From positions 248,001 to 312,000 of the forward strand of contig JADJPO010000001.1 in the NCBI GenBank assembly GCA_016713225.1: DNA of 64,000 nt. The letters run 5' to 3'. The translations under genes were made by a program, and so were the position numbers. The stretch comes from Kineosporiaceae bacterium. GTDB lineage: Bacteria > Actinomycetota > Actinomycetes > Actinomycetales > Kineosporiaceae. Positions 1-9,636 of the stretch are shown here, one piece after another. The notes under the pieces were generated by a model. That model had not been told where the DNA came from, made no database searches, and was given only the letters and a program-made list of their open reading frames with translations. How positions within the stretch are numbered: position 1 is the stretch's first letter; each line of letters starts with the position of its first letter.

Positions 1-586
1 TGTTCGGCTCGGCCAGGGTGAACATCTGGGCCTGCTGGAACGGGCTCATCCGCCCGTGCGGGCTGAGCATGAACACCGCGATGCCCGCGCGCCCGCGCAT
101 CGCGTACTCGGCGGCGCTGCCGGTGTCGCCGGACGTCGCGCCGAGGATGTTCAGGCTCTGCCCGCGGCGGCCGAGCTCGTACTCGAAGAGGGCGCCGAGC
201 AGCTGCATCGCCATGTCCTTGAAGGCCAGCGTCGGGCCGTTCGACAGCTCCAGCAGCGAGAGCGCGCCGCCGTCGAACCCCATCAGTGGCGTCAGCGGGG
301 TGATCGCCTCGGTGCCGAACACCGCCGGGGTGTAGGTGCGGTGCACCAGGTCACGCAGGTCCGCGGCCGGGATGTCGTCGATGAACAGCGACAGCACCCG
401 TTCGGCGAGATCGGCGTAGCTCAGGCCGCGCCACGACCGCAGCGTCGCGGCGTCCAGGCGGGGGTAGTGGGTCGGCAGGTAGAGCCCGCCGTCAGGGGCC
501 AGGCCCTCGAGCAGGATCTCGCTGAAGGTGCGCGGCGGCGCATCACTGCGGGTGCTGAGATAGCGAACCGGCTGCTGGGACTCCAC
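1..586 (-). CDS. thrC: Threonine synthase, N-terminal part (runs off window)
   Basis: PLP-dependent enzyme that converts O-phosphohomoserine to threonine in the cytoplasm, the last step of threonine synthesis. About 195 codons are visible. They begin VESQQPVRYLSTRSD and include GLAPDGGLYLP, the N-terminal signature of the long form of threonine synthase. NGPTLAFKDMAMQLLG carries the PLP-binding lysine region, followed by LGATSGDTGSAAEYAMRG. The GTG at 584-586 is chosen because the conserved N-terminus begins directly after it and there is no better start. The C-terminal part lies outside the window. A palindrome at 613-665 sits just upstream. The family call is firm; only the exact start is uncertain. 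Confidence 0.93.
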   Translation of the reverse strand, partial: MESQQPVRYLSTRSDAPPRTFSEILLEGLAPDGGLYLPTHYPRLDAATLRSWRGLSYADLAERVLSLFIDDIPAADLRDLVHRTYTPAVFGTEAITPLTPLMGFDGGALSLLELSNGPTLAFKDMAMQLLGALFEYELGRRGQSLNILGATSGDTGSAAEYAMRGRAGIAVFMLSPHGRMSPFQQAQMFTLAEPN

Positions 587-612
587 CCGGCCAGCCTACT
601 GGGACGGGTTTC

Positions 613-665
613 CATGATCGTGACGATGTGTTTCGTCCATCGCGGACGAACCCGTCATGATCATG
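613..665. terminator. Intergenic palindrome between the LLM oxidoreductase and thrC
   Basis: Outer arms CATGATCGTGACG (613-625) and CGTCATGATCATG (653-665) pair with one mismatch. An inner stem TTCGTCC/GGACGAA (632-638 / 644-650) closes a 5-nt loop. It lies just after the stop of the minus-strand oxidoreductase operon and just before the thrC start. A U-less actinobacterial terminator is the simplest reading; a role in the thrC leader is also possible. Confidence 0.55.
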
Positions 666-676
666 AATGAGGCGCT

Positions 677-1618
677 TCAGGCCAGCAGCGGAGCCACCTC
701 GGCGGCGATCAGGTCGAGGTGATCGAGGTCGGCCAGGTCGAGAATCTGCAGGTACAGCCGCTGGGCACCGGCGTCGCGCCAGGCCCGCAACGTCGCGGCG
801 ACCTGCTCGGGCGTGGCGGCCGCGCCGTTGGCGCGCAACTCGTCCGGCTCACGGCCGATCGCCGCAGCGCGGCGCGCGACCTCGGCCTCGTCGCTGCCGC
901 AGCACACCACCACCGCCGCTGAATAGATCATGGACGACGGGTCGCGCCCGATCGCGGCACACGCCGCACCGACCGTGCGCTGTCGTTCGGCGAAGGCCTC
1001 GAGCGAGCCGAACGGCAGATTGAACTCGGCGGCGTACCGGGCGGCCAGGCGCGGCGTCCGGGCCGGGCCACCGCCGCCGATGATGATCGGTGGGCCACCC
1101 GCCTGGGCCGGCTTGGGTAGCGCAGGGGAGTCCTTCACCTGCCAGCGCTCGCCGGCGAAATCGAACTGCTCGCCCTCCGGGGTGCGCCACATGCCGTGGA
1201 TGATCGCGAGCTGTTCCTCGAGGTTGGTGAACCGGTCGCCGACCGAGCCGAACGGAATGCCGTAAGCGGTGTGCTCGGCCTCGAACCAGCCGGCCCCGAA
1301 CCCGAACTCGACCCGGCCGCCCGACATCGCATCGACCTGCGCCACGCTGATCGCCAACGGCCCTGGCAGCCGAAACGTCGCGGCCGAGACCAGCGTGCCG
1401 AGCCGGATCGTCGAGGTCTCACGCGCCAGCCCGGCGAGGGTGATCCAGGCATCGGTCGGCCCGGGCATCCCCGAGACGCCTCCCATGGCCAGGTAGTGGT
1501 CGCTGCGGAAGAAGGCGCCGAAGCCCAGCGCCTCGGTGCGCTGGGCCACGGCGAGCAGGTCGGCGTAGCTCGCACCCTGCTGAGGCTCGGTGAAGATGCG
1601 CAGGTCGGTGAGGTTCAT
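677..1618 (-). CDS. LLM-class F420-dependent oxidoreductase
   Basis: 313-residue luciferase-like monooxygenase-fold enzyme. Members of this actinobacterial group use reduced deazaflavin F420 to reduce or oxidise varied small molecules; the substrate cannot be read from sequence. Visible family features are GFGAFFRSDHYLAMGG near the N-terminus, GTLVSAATFRLPGPLA, FGFGAGWFEAEH and PPIIIGGGGPARTPRLAARY, all typical of the TIM-barrel LLM fold. I start at MNLTDLRIF (1618) rather than the in-frame ATG at 1636, because 1618 leaves a clean 10-bp gap to the upstream YbaK-like gene. The two genes probably form an operon on the minus strand. A second LLM gene lies at 44427. Confidence 0.9.
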   Translation of the reverse strand: MNLTDLRIFTEPQQGASYADLLAVAQRTEALGFGAFFRSDHYLAMGGVSGMPGPTDAWITLAGLARETSTIRLGTLVSAATFRLPGPLAISVAQVDAMSGGRVEFGFGAGWFEAEHTAYGIPFGSVGDRFTNLEEQLAIIHGMWRTPEGEQFDFAGERWQVKDSPALPKPAQAGGPPIIIGGGGPARTPRLAARYAAEFNLPFGSLEAFAERQRTVGAACAAIGRDPSSMIYSAAVVVCCGSDEAEVARRAAAIGREPDELRANGAAATPEQVAATLRAWRDAGAQRLYLQILDLADLDHLDLIAAEVAPLLA

Positions 1619-1628
1619 GGCGCGCAGG

Positions 1629-2141
1629 CTACCCACGCCCTGCGCCCGAGGCCGTCGGCTCGGTCACGTCGGCGACCTCGGCGGTCAGCACCCGCACCAC
1701 GTCGTCCGCCTCGACCGTCGCGGCCACGCCGTGTGCCCCGGCTCCCATCGACACCGTCCGCCCGGTCAGCGTGGCATCGGCGATCACCGGCCATGCGCTG
1801 GTCGACCCGAACGGGGTGATGGTGCCCCGCTCGTAGCCGGTCATCTCGCGCGCGGTCGCGGCGTCCGGCATCGAGAGCCGGTTGACGCCCAGGTAGGCCC
1901 GCAGCTTGGGCCAGGAGATCTCACGATCGCCCGGCACCAACACGAACAGGAAGTCGCCCTCGCCCCGGCGCACCACCAGGGTCTTGACGATGTCGCCCGG
2001 CTGAACCCCGCGGGCTGCTGCCGCCTCGGCGAGCGATGCCACCGGCCCGTGCCGGGTGATCACGTAGGTCATGCCGGACGCCGTGAGTGCCGCTGCCGCC
2101 CGCTGCTCGCCCGGGGCCTCGACTGCATCGCTGCCGCTCAT
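1629..2141 (-). CDS. YbaK/aminoacyl-tRNA deacylase-domain protein
   Basis: 170 residues, the usual length for stand-alone YbaK/EbsC-type editing domains. These hydrolyse mischarged aminoacyl-tRNA (for example Cys-tRNA-Pro) in the cytoplasm. Family marks are GDIVKTLVVRRGEGDFLFVL with the conserved lysine in the K-T-L motif, VPGDREISWPKL, and the glycine-rich GYERGTITPFG region. It stands 10 bp upstream of the F420 oxidoreductase, so the two are likely co-transcribed, though no functional link is evident. The exact substrate tRNA is not predictable. Confidence 0.85.
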   Translation of the reverse strand: MSGSDAVEAPGEQRAAAALTASGMTYVITRHGPVASLAEAAAARGVQPGDIVKTLVVRRGEGDFLFVLVPGDREISWPKLRAYLGVNRLSMPDAATAREMTGYERGTITPFGSTSAWPVIADATLTGRTVSMGAGAHGVAATVEADDVVRVLTAEVADVTEPTASGAGRG

Positions 2142-2254
2142 GATTGCTCAGCCTAGGAGTACGGCAACGGCCCCGCCGAGCCGATCACCACAGAGACTGA
2201 GAGATTTGCCGTAGCGATCCGATCCGCGGATCCGGTCCACCCCAGGAGCTGTTC

Positions 2255-2629
2255 ATGCCCCACGGACACGATGTCCTCGCTGGTCTGCGTGACGATGCAG
2301 CCAAGCTGCGTAGTTTGATCCCCGAGGTCTACGACGGGTACACCAGCACGCGCACCGCGGCTCTGCACGATGGTGCCCTGAGCGCCAAGGTCAAGGAGTT
2401 GATGGCCTTGAGCATCGCGATCTCCAAGCAGTGCGACGGATGCATCGCCGCCCACGCCAAGAGCGCGGCCCGAGCCGGAGCGACCATCGACGAGGCCGCC
2501 GAGGCGATCGGCGTGGCACTGGTGATGAACGGTGGCCCGGCCACGGTGCACGGGCCGCGGGCTCTGGCCTCGTTCCTCGAGTTCCGCGAGCACTTCGACC
2601 GACTCAAGAAGGAGCAGCCCAGGGCCTGA
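2255..2629 (+). CDS. Carboxymuconolactone decarboxylase/AhpD-like protein
   Basis: 124 residues of the AhpD-like alkylhydroperoxidase/CMD fold. The redox motif CDGCIAAH (Cys60, Cys63, His67) matches the CxxCxxxH of AhpD-type peroxidase cores, so a thiol-based peroxide-reducing role is likely; CMD-type decarboxylases normally lack this pair. An AGGAG ribosome-binding site precedes the ATG by about 6 nt. The gene is divergent from the YbaK-like gene and convergent with the App1-type gene, so it appears to be monocistronic. Partner and physiological substrate are unknown. Confidence 0.85.
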   Translation: MPHGHDVLAGLRDDAAKLRSLIPEVYDGYTSTRTAALHDGALSAKVKELMALSIAISKQCDGCIAAHAKSAARAGATIDEAAEAIGVALVMNGGPATVHGPRALASFLEFREHFDRLKKEQPRA

Positions 2630-2650
2630 CGCCGGCCAGGACGCCGCCGG

Positions 2651-3817
2651 TCAGGACACGTCGAGCCCGGTCAAGGCAGCGGCCAGGGACACCCCGTCCG
2701 GTGCCCGGACCTCGGGGACGACGCTGCGTGCCGGGCCGTAGTGCTCGCCGATCCGCTGGGTGGCCGTGCCGTGGGCCAGCATCTGCTCGGTCACCGTCAA
2801 CTGCCGGATCGCGATCACGCGCACCCGATCGGGCCGCTCGCGGGCGAACTCGGCGTACAGGCTCGGGTCGTGCTGGCCGTCGTCCCCGACCAGCACCCAG
2901 CGCACCGAGGGTAGGTCGGCGGCGAGAGCATGCAGGCAGGCCCGCTTGTGATCCGGACCGCTGCGGAACCAGCCGGTGTTGGTCGGCCCCCAGTCGGTGA
3001 GCAACATCGGACCCTCCGGGTAGCCGTGGCGTGCCAGGAAGCGCCGCAGCATCGCGGCCGTGTTCCACGCCCCGGTCGAGACGTACACCGTGGGAGCCCC
3101 GGAATGTCGGGCGAGCAGCGTCCGATACAACTCGGCCATGCCCGGCACCGGACTACGCGAGGTCTCGCGCAGCACGAAGGTGTTGTAGGCCGCGAGCAGA
3201 GGCCGGGGCAGCAGGGTGCGGATCACCGTGTCGTCGATGTCGCTGACCAGACCGAAGCTCTGCTCGGGTGCCACCACGAACACCCGCGCGGTGACGGCGT
3301 CCGCGGTGTGCTCGTCCGGCAGGTCGATGTGCAGGGTGACCTGTTTCCAGCCGGGCGTCACCTCGGGGCCAGGTAGGCGCGCGTCCACGATGCCCGACCG
3401 ATCGGCCCGGACCTGATGCTCCACACCACTCACCGTCACCATCACCGGCGCATGGGCCGCGGGCAGGGTGAAGAACGCCCGCCACCCCCGCCGGTCGGGC
3501 AGGCCCGGTGGGGCGGTCCGGACGGCGGCGCCGGCGCGACCGGACGGTGCGCGCGCCGACCATTCCCGTACCGACCAGTCCCGCAGCGATCGGGCCCGTG
3601 CCCCGACCGACGCCCGGGGCGAGGCAGTATGGCTCACCCGGGGCTCCTGCCCCGGCACCAGCAGCACCCGGGCGAGTACCCGGACGAAGCCCTCGTCCCC
3701 CGACCGGCCGTAGCCCTGGTAGGGAACGATCACCGGCCGCCACCCGCGCCGCCGGAACACCGCGCCCCAGGCGGCGTTCCAGACGTCCTCGAGGCGTCCG
3801 GCGGGATGGGTGCCCAC
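2651..3817 (-). CDS. App1-type phosphatase (DUF2183 domain)
   Basis: 388 residues. The C-terminal half carries the HAD-like DUF2183/App1 catalytic domain. VSDIDDTVIR (Asp193, Asp195, Asp196) is the DxDxT nucleophile motif, VYVSTGAWN is motif II-like, and WVLVGDDGQHD supplies the metal-binding acidic residues. Yeast App1 is an Mg-dependent phosphatidate phosphatase; bacterial members are usually annotated only by this domain. The N-terminal half (about 1-175) has a basic stretch and a beta-rich region and is less conserved. The gene starts 3 bp after the stop of the ABC permease, so it is probably the last gene of the ABC transporter operon, which hints at a membrane-lipid or envelope role. 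Confidence 0.82.
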   Translation of the reverse strand: MGTHPAGRLEDVWNAAWGAVFRRRGWRPVIVPYQGYGRSGDEGFVRVLARVLLVPGQEPRVSHTASPRASVGARARSLRDWSVREWSARAPSGRAGAAVRTAPPGLPDRRGWRAFFTLPAAHAPVMVTVSGVEHQVRADRSGIVDARLPGPEVTPGWKQVTLHIDLPDEHTADAVTARVFVVAPEQSFGLVSDIDDTVIRTLLPRPLLAAYNTFVLRETSRSPVPGMAELYRTLLARHSGAPTVYVSTGAWNTAAMLRRFLARHGYPEGPMLLTDWGPTNTGWFRSGPDHKRACLHALAADLPSVRWVLVGDDGQHDPSLYAEFARERPDRVRVIAIRQLTVTEQMLAHGTATQRIGEHYGPARSVVPEVRAPDGVSLAAALTGLDVS

Positions 3818-3820
3818 GCC

Positions 3821-4665
3821 TCAGGTGACGTCGCGGCGTGTCGTGAGGAAGGCCCCGATCGCGGCCAGCACCACGGCATACGCCAGCAGCACCAACCCGG
3901 CCTGCCACCAGAACTCGAAGTACTGCGCCTGGGTGGCCGGGTCGACCTGCTGCCCCTCGACGGGGTCGCTGGTCACGAGCATGTTGGCGGTGAGGTTGCC
4001 CGGCAGCCACTTCATCGCCGAGTACCACTCCTTGACCGTGAAGAGGATGTTGAGGGCGATCTGCGCGATGAACGCGACGCCCACCCCGATCAGCACCGCG
4101 GCGATCTGGTTGCGGATCAGCATGCCGATGCCGAAACCGAACATCATCCAGATCGCGAACGCGGCCACCCCGATGCCGAGCGATTGCCACACCTGGGATT
4201 CGCCCAGCAGGGTCGGCTGGTGCTTGACCGCCGCCAGGATGCTCGCCCCACCGCCGACGCTCGCGGCGGCGTGCACCACCGCGTAGACCGCCCCGATGGC
4301 GGCCACCGCCACCATCTTCGAGAACAGCACCACCCATCGGTTCGGGGTGCTCAGAAAGGTGGCGCTGATGGTCTTGTGCCGGTACTCGCTGGTGATCAAC
4401 AAGGTGCCCAGCGCCAACGGGAAGAGCGTCGTCAACTGCTGGATCAGCCCGGCGTTGTAGATCAGCTGGGCGGTGCCCACGGTCATCTTGGCGAAGGGGT
4501 TGCCCTGATCGCCCCCAGGCCCGTTACCCCCGTCGACAGCATCGGAGGACACCAGGGCCGCGAAGCCCATCGAGATCAGCGCCGCCAGGACCGCCATCCC
4601 CAGGGCCATGCCCCACCACAACCGGGTGGTGAACACCTTGCGGATCTCGGATCGGATCGCCCCGG

Positions 4666-4669
<4 letters not shown>
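3821..4669 (-). CDS. ABC-2 type transporter permease
   Basis: 282-residue integral membrane protein with about six hydrophobic segments: residues near 20-40, then paired segments through the middle, and a final one near 255-275. It begins MTGAIRSEIRKVFTTRLWWG, typical of ABC-2 permeases, and contains SEYRHKTISATFLSTPNRW, the coupling-helix region of this family. Its ATG overlaps the stop of the upstream ATPase gene by 4 bp, which strongly supports a two-component exporter. The cargo is unknown. The ATPase of this pair has a C-terminal extension of the multidrug/lantibiotic type, but that does not settle the substrate. Confidence 0.9.
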
Positions 4670-5625
<956 letters not shown>

Positions 5626-5789
5626 GCCTCGATCCTTGCAGCCACCCCCGACACCTCGGCAACCGGAAACGCCACCGGCGGGGCGTTTCGCCCGATGGCC
5701 ACCCGTTCCCAGCCGATCTCGAGGCAATTCACCGACCCAACGCAGACGGTCCACAGGGCGACCACAGTCGGGCGGACGACGTTGGGGGC

Positions 5790-7841
5790 ATGAGCCTCGA
5801 CCTCCGACCCCGACCGCGCCCAGGCCAGTCCGCTGAGTCGGCCGCCGACCTCCCGGGCGAGGGCACCGCCGGGCGGCGCCCCGATCCGCGATGGGCCCGG
5901 CCCGCGCTGTGGCTGCTGCTCGCCGCGACCCTGGGCACCTACCTGCTGAACCTGACCGCCAACGGTTGGGCCAACGCCTTCTACTCGGCGGCCGTTCAGG
6001 CCGGCTCGACCGGGTGGGAGGCGCTGTTCTACGGCTCGCTGGACGGCGCCAACTCGATCACGGTCGACAAGCCCCCCGCCGCACTGTGGGTGATGGTGGC
6101 CTCGGTGAAGCTGCTGGGGCTCAACTCGCTCGCGATCCTGTTGCCCGAGGTGTTGATGGGCGTGGCGAGCGTGGCCGTGCTGCACGCCGCCGTGAAACGG
6201 GCCTTCGGTGCCCCCGCAGGGCTGATCGCCGGCATGGTGCTCGCACTCACTCCGGTCGCCGCACTGATGTTCCGGTTCAACAACCCGGACGCCCTGCTCA
6301 CCCTGTTGATGGTGCTGGCCGCCTGGGCCACCCTGCGCGCGGTCGAGGCGGGTGCGATCCGCTGGATGGTCTGGGCCGGGGTCTTCATCGGGTTCGGTTT
6401 CCTGACCAAGACGCTGCAGGTGATGCTCGTCGTCCCGACCCTGGGGTTGGCCTGGGTGATCATGGCTCGGACGACGCTGCGCCGCCGCATGGTCGGTGCG
6501 TTCGCCGCCGTCGCCGCCATGGTGGTGTCCGGTGGCTGGTGGGTGGCGATCGTCGAGCTGGTGCCGGCGAGCGCGCGGCCCTACATCGGTGGCAGCCAGA
6601 CCAACTCGTTCCTGGAGCTGACCTTCGGCTACAACGGCCTCGGCCGGATCAACGGTGAGGAGACCGGCTCGGTCGGCGGCGGAAACGGCTGGGGTACCAC
6701 CGGAATCGGCCGAATGTTCAACGACGCCATCGGCGGGCAGATCTCCTGGCTGATCCCGTCGGCGCTGATCCTGCTGGTCGCGGGTGTGGTGTTGCGGGGC
6801 CGGGCGCCGCGCACCGACCTGCGCCGGGCCGGTTACCTGGTCTGGGGTGGCTGGTTGCTGGTCACCGGACTGACCTTCTCGTTCATGGCCGGGATCTTCC
6901 ACGAGTACTACACCGTGGCGTTGGCGCCGGCGGTCGCGGCCCTGATCGGCATGGGGGCCGCCGAGGCCTGGGAGCGGCGCAGCGGCATCGCCGGCCGTGT
7001 GGTGCTCGCCGCGGCGACCTGGGTCGCCGGGGTGTGGTCGTTCGCGCTGCTGAGCCGCACCACCGAGTACGGCGACTGGCTGCGCTACAGCGTGCTGGTG
7101 GTCAGTGTCGTGGCAGCGGCGGGGCTGCTCGTCGTCCACCGGCTGCGCAGGGTGGTGGTGGCCGGCGTGGTGGCCGCAGCGCTGGTCAGCGGGCTGGCGG
7201 GTTCGGCCGCCTACACCGCGACCACGATCTCGACGGCGCACACCGGGTCGATCGTCACGGCCGGACCGCGCACCGGGAACGGTCCGGGCGGCCTGGGCGG
7301 CGGCCCCGGCGGGATGGGCGGCGGGATGCCGGCCGGCGGTCCCGGTGCGATGCAGGGCGGTGTGCAGGGTGGAATGCAGGGTGGCACGACGGGTGTGATG
7401 CCGACTCCGCCGAACGGCGCCGGGCCGGGTGGCCAGCCCGGCGGGCCGATCGGCGGCATGGGCGGGCTGCTGAACGCCAGCACCCCCAGCGCCGAGCTGG
7501 TGACGGCGCTGCGCACCGACGCCGAGTCCTACACCTGGGTGGCGGCCGCGATCGGCAGCCAACAGGCCGCCGGGCTGCAGTTGGGCAGTGAGCTGCCGGT
7601 GATGGCGATCGGCGGGTTCAACGGATCCGACCCCAGCCCGACCCTGGCGCAGTTCCAGGCCCACGTCGCCGCCGGCGAGATCCACTACCTGGTGGCCTCC
7701 GGGCAGGGCGGCGGTCGCGGCGGCCCGGGTTCGTCCGGCTCGGCGAGTGAGATCAGCACCTGGGTGCAGCAGAACTACACCGCGGTCACCATCGGCAGCG
7801 TCACCCTGTACGACCTGACCCAGCCGGTGAGTGCGTCATGA
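5790..7841 (+). CDS. GT39-family glycosyltransferase (ArnT/PMT-like)
   Basis: 683-residue polytopic membrane protein. The N-terminal part has the GT-C fold mark of this family: an acidic/aromatic first loop (NGWANAFYSAAVQAGS) followed by SITVDKPPAALWVM. These enzymes transfer a sugar from a polyprenyl-phosphate donor outside the membrane. About eleven hydrophobic segments run through residues 30-470. After the last one comes a long Gly/Met/Pro-rich stretch (about 490-560), then a soluble C-terminal domain (about 565-683) with a second Gly-rich turn. The ATG of the next gene overlaps this stop by 4 bp, pairing it with a GT2-GtrA enzyme that probably makes or flips the polyprenyl-sugar donor. 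Acceptor unknown. Confidence 0.9.
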   Translation: MSLDLRPRPRPGQSAESAADLPGEGTAGRRPDPRWARPALWLLLAATLGTYLLNLTANGWANAFYSAAVQAGSTGWEALFYGSLDGANSITVDKPPAALWVMVASVKLLGLNSLAILLPEVLMGVASVAVLHAAVKRAFGAPAGLIAGMVLALTPVAALMFRFNNPDALLTLLMVLAAWATLRAVEAGAIRWMVWAGVFIGFGFLTKTLQVMLVVPTLGLAWVIMARTTLRRRMVGAFAAVAAMVVSGGWWVAIVELVPASARPYIGGSQTNSFLELTFGYNGLGRINGEETGSVGGGNGWGTTGIGRMFNDAIGGQISWLIPSALILLVAGVVLRGRAPRTDLRRAGYLVWGGWLLVTGLTFSFMAGIFHEYYTVALAPAVAALIGMGAAEAWERRSGIAGRVVLAAATWVAGVWSFALLSRTTEYGDWLRYSVLVVSVVAAAGLLVVHRLRRVVVAGVVAAALVSGLAGSAAYTATTISTAHTGSIVTAGPRTGNGPGGLGGGPGGMGGGMPAGGPGAMQGGVQGGMQGGTTGVMPTPPNGAGPGGQPGGPIGGMGGLLNASTPSAELVTALRTDAESYTWVAAAIGSQQAAGLQLGSELPVMAIGGFNGSDPSPTLAQFQAHVAAGEIHYLVASGQGGGRGGPGSSGSASEISTWVQQNYTAVTIGSVTLYDLTQPVSAS

Positions 7842-9115
7842 CGGCCGTGACGCGGCGGATCGACGGCCTGGTGCTGGACGTGGTGATCCCGGTCCACAAC
7901 GAGGAGCGCGCGTTGGCCCGGTGCGTGCGCCGGCTGCACCGCCATCTCGAGGCGACCTTTCCCTACGCATACCGGATCACCATCGCCGACAACGCGAGTA
8001 CCGACGAAACCCCGCGTGTGGCAGCAGAATTGGCCGCGACGGTGCCGGACGTGACGTGGGTCCGGTTGGAGCAGAAGGGCCGGGGCCGGGCGCTGAAGCA
8101 GGTGTGGTCGGCCTCGCCGGCTCAGGTGCTCGCCTACATGGACGTCGACCTGTCGACCGACCTGGATGCGTTGTGGCCGTTGGTGGCTCCGCTGTTGTCG
8201 GGACATTCCGACGTGGCCATCGGCACCCGGTTGCACCGCGACTCGCGCGTCGTCCGGGGGCCGAAACGCGAGGCGATCTCGCGGGCCTACAACCTGATCC
8301 TGCGGACGGCGTTGGGCGCGAGCTTCACCGATGCGCAGTGTGGTTTCAAGGCCATTCGCTCGGACGTCGCGGCCGAGTTGCTGCCGCTGGTACGGGACCC
8401 GACCTGGTTCTTCGACACCGAACTCCTGGTGCTGGCCCAGAGGTGCGGGCTGCGGATCCACGAGGTGCCGGTGGACTGGGTCGACGACCCGGACTCGCGG
8501 GTCGACATCGTGACCACCGCGACCGACGACCTGCGCGGCGTCCGGCGGTTGCACCGCACGCTCGATCACCTTCCGCTGGAGGCGATCCGGCAGCGGCTGG
8601 GCCGCACCACGGCGCAGTCCGGGCTGGGTGCGCAGTCGGTGCGATTCGCGGTGGTGGGCGTGTTCACCACGGCAATCCATCTCGGCCTGTTCGCCCTGCT
8701 CGACAGCTCGTTGCCGGGATGGTCGGCGCAGTGGGCCAACACCGCGGCACTGGCCTTCGCCACGGTGGTCAACACCGGCGTCAACCGGCGCTGGACCTTC
8801 GGCATCCGCCGGCGCGAAGGGGCATTCACCAACCAGGTGCAAGGCTTCGGCGTCTTCGCGTTGACCTGGGCCGTGACCGCTCTGGCGCTGTGGGGCTTCG
8901 GAGCCCTCTGGCCCACCGCGCCGACCCTGGCCAGCACCCTGATCCTCGCCGTGGCCACGGTCACCTCGACCGCGCTGAAGTTCATCCTGATGCGCCACTG
9001 GATGTTCGCCACACCCCCCAACCCCCTGGCCCCGAACTCCCCCGCCCCCCTGGACCCCACCCCCCCCCTGGGCCCCACCACCCCCCTGGGCGCAATGTCA
9101 CATCACGCTCGCTAG
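7838..9115 (+). CDS. GT2 glycosyltransferase-GtrA fusion (polyprenyl-phosphate sugar synthase)
   Basis: 425 residues in two domains. Residues about 10-240 are a GT-A fold family 2 transferase: DVVIPVHNEER, then YMDVDLSTDLDAL with the metal-binding acidic cluster, and FFDTELLVLAQRCG. Such domains make polyprenyl-phosphate sugar from a nucleotide sugar. Residues about 265-390 are a GtrA-type domain with four hydrophobic helices, proposed to flip the lipid-linked sugar. It shares 4 bp with the GT39 gene, so the two likely act in one glycosylation pathway. The last 35 residues are a Pro-rich tail encoded by C-tracts, and the stop lies against a palindrome (see findings), so the natural C-terminus may be shorter. 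Confidence 0.92.
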   Translation: MTAVTRRIDGLVLDVVIPVHNEERALARCVRRLHRHLEATFPYAYRITIADNASTDETPRVAAELAATVPDVTWVRLEQKGRGRALKQVWSASPAQVLAYMDVDLSTDLDALWPLVAPLLSGHSDVAIGTRLHRDSRVVRGPKREAISRAYNLILRTALGASFTDAQCGFKAIRSDVAAELLPLVRDPTWFFDTELLVLAQRCGLRIHEVPVDWVDDPDSRVDIVTTATDDLRGVRRLHRTLDHLPLEAIRQRLGRTTAQSGLGAQSVRFAVVGVFTTAIHLGLFALLDSSLPGWSAQWANTAALAFATVVNTGVNRRWTFGIRRREGAFTNQVQGFGVFALTWAVTALALWGFGALWPTAPTLASTLILAVATVTSTALKFILMRHWMFATPPNPLAPNSPAPLDPTPPLGPTTPLGAMSHHAR

Positions 9116-9170
9116 ATGAGTGCAACGTGACGTTGCGCTCGTCGGGGACGAGCGTGACGTGACATTGCGC
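9090..9170. terminator. Complex palindrome after the GT2-GtrA gene
   Basis: Arms 9090-9111 and 9149-9170 pair over 22 bp with one mismatch. Inside lie two further hairpins: GCAACG/CGTTGC around 9122-9136 and a CGCTCGTC/GACGAGCG stem near 9137-9153. The left arm overlaps the last codons of the upstream gene. It probably ends transcription before the ArsR promoter. Confidence 0.6.
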
Positions 9171-9191
9171 TCGGGCGGGAACGGGGGGTAT

Positions 9192-9252
9192 TCAACTGGA
9201 TGGTTGACAAAGAGGTGACTCGCGCCTACGGTCTATTCAACCAAGTAGTTGA
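9192..9252 (+). promoter_or_regulatory. Promoter and paired ArsR-type operators
   Basis: TTGACA (9204-9209) and TACGGT (9227-9232) are separated by 17 nt, a near-consensus sigma-70-type promoter. Two dyads of identical form, TCAAC-N6-GTTGA, lie at 9192-9207 (overlapping the -35) and 9237-9252 (around the likely transcription start). Their centres are 45 bp apart. This is the layout expected for autorepression by the adjacent ArsR-type protein. Confidence 0.75.
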
Positions 9253-9261
9253 GGACGTGGG

Positions 9262-9636
9262 ATGACCGATCAGCTGTCCAAGGTGTTCGCCGCCCTGGCC
9301 GACCCGACCCGGCGCGACATGGTCGCCCGGCTCAGCGGGGGTGATGCCACCGTCGGTGAGCTCGCCGCGCCGTACCAGGTGAGCGTGCAGGCGGTGTCCA
9401 AGCACCTGAAGGTGCTGGAAGAGGCCGGTCTGGTCACCCGCAGCCGCGACGCGCAACGGCGTCCGGTGCATCTCGAGGCGGAGGTGTTCGACCTGATGAC
9501 GAAGTGGATCGAGCGCTACCGCCGTCAGGCCGAGCAGCGCTACCAGCGCCTGGACGCCGTGCTGGCCGCGATGACCGCCGCCGACCATCCGAACGACGAC
9601 ACCGAGTCCACCCTGCAGGAGGGAACCGCATCATGA
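9262..9636 (+). CDS. ArsR-family winged-helix repressor
   Basis: 124 residues. The winged helix-turn-helix begins at LSKVFAALADPTRRDMVARL, the classic ArsR opening, with recognition helix VSVQAVSKHLKVLEEAGLV. No metal-binding Cys box (CVC) is present, so it is probably a non-metal sensor of the type that controls SRPBCC genes. Two TCAAC-N6-GTTGA dyads upstream are the likely operators, implying autoregulation of the three-gene operon. Its stop overlaps the ATG of the next gene by 4 bp. Confidence 0.9.
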   Translation: MTDQLSKVFAALADPTRRDMVARLSGGDATVGELAAPYQVSVQAVSKHLKVLEEAGLVTRSRDAQRRPVHLEAEVFDLMTKWIERYRRQAEQRYQRLDAVLAAMTAADHPNDDTESTLQEGTAS

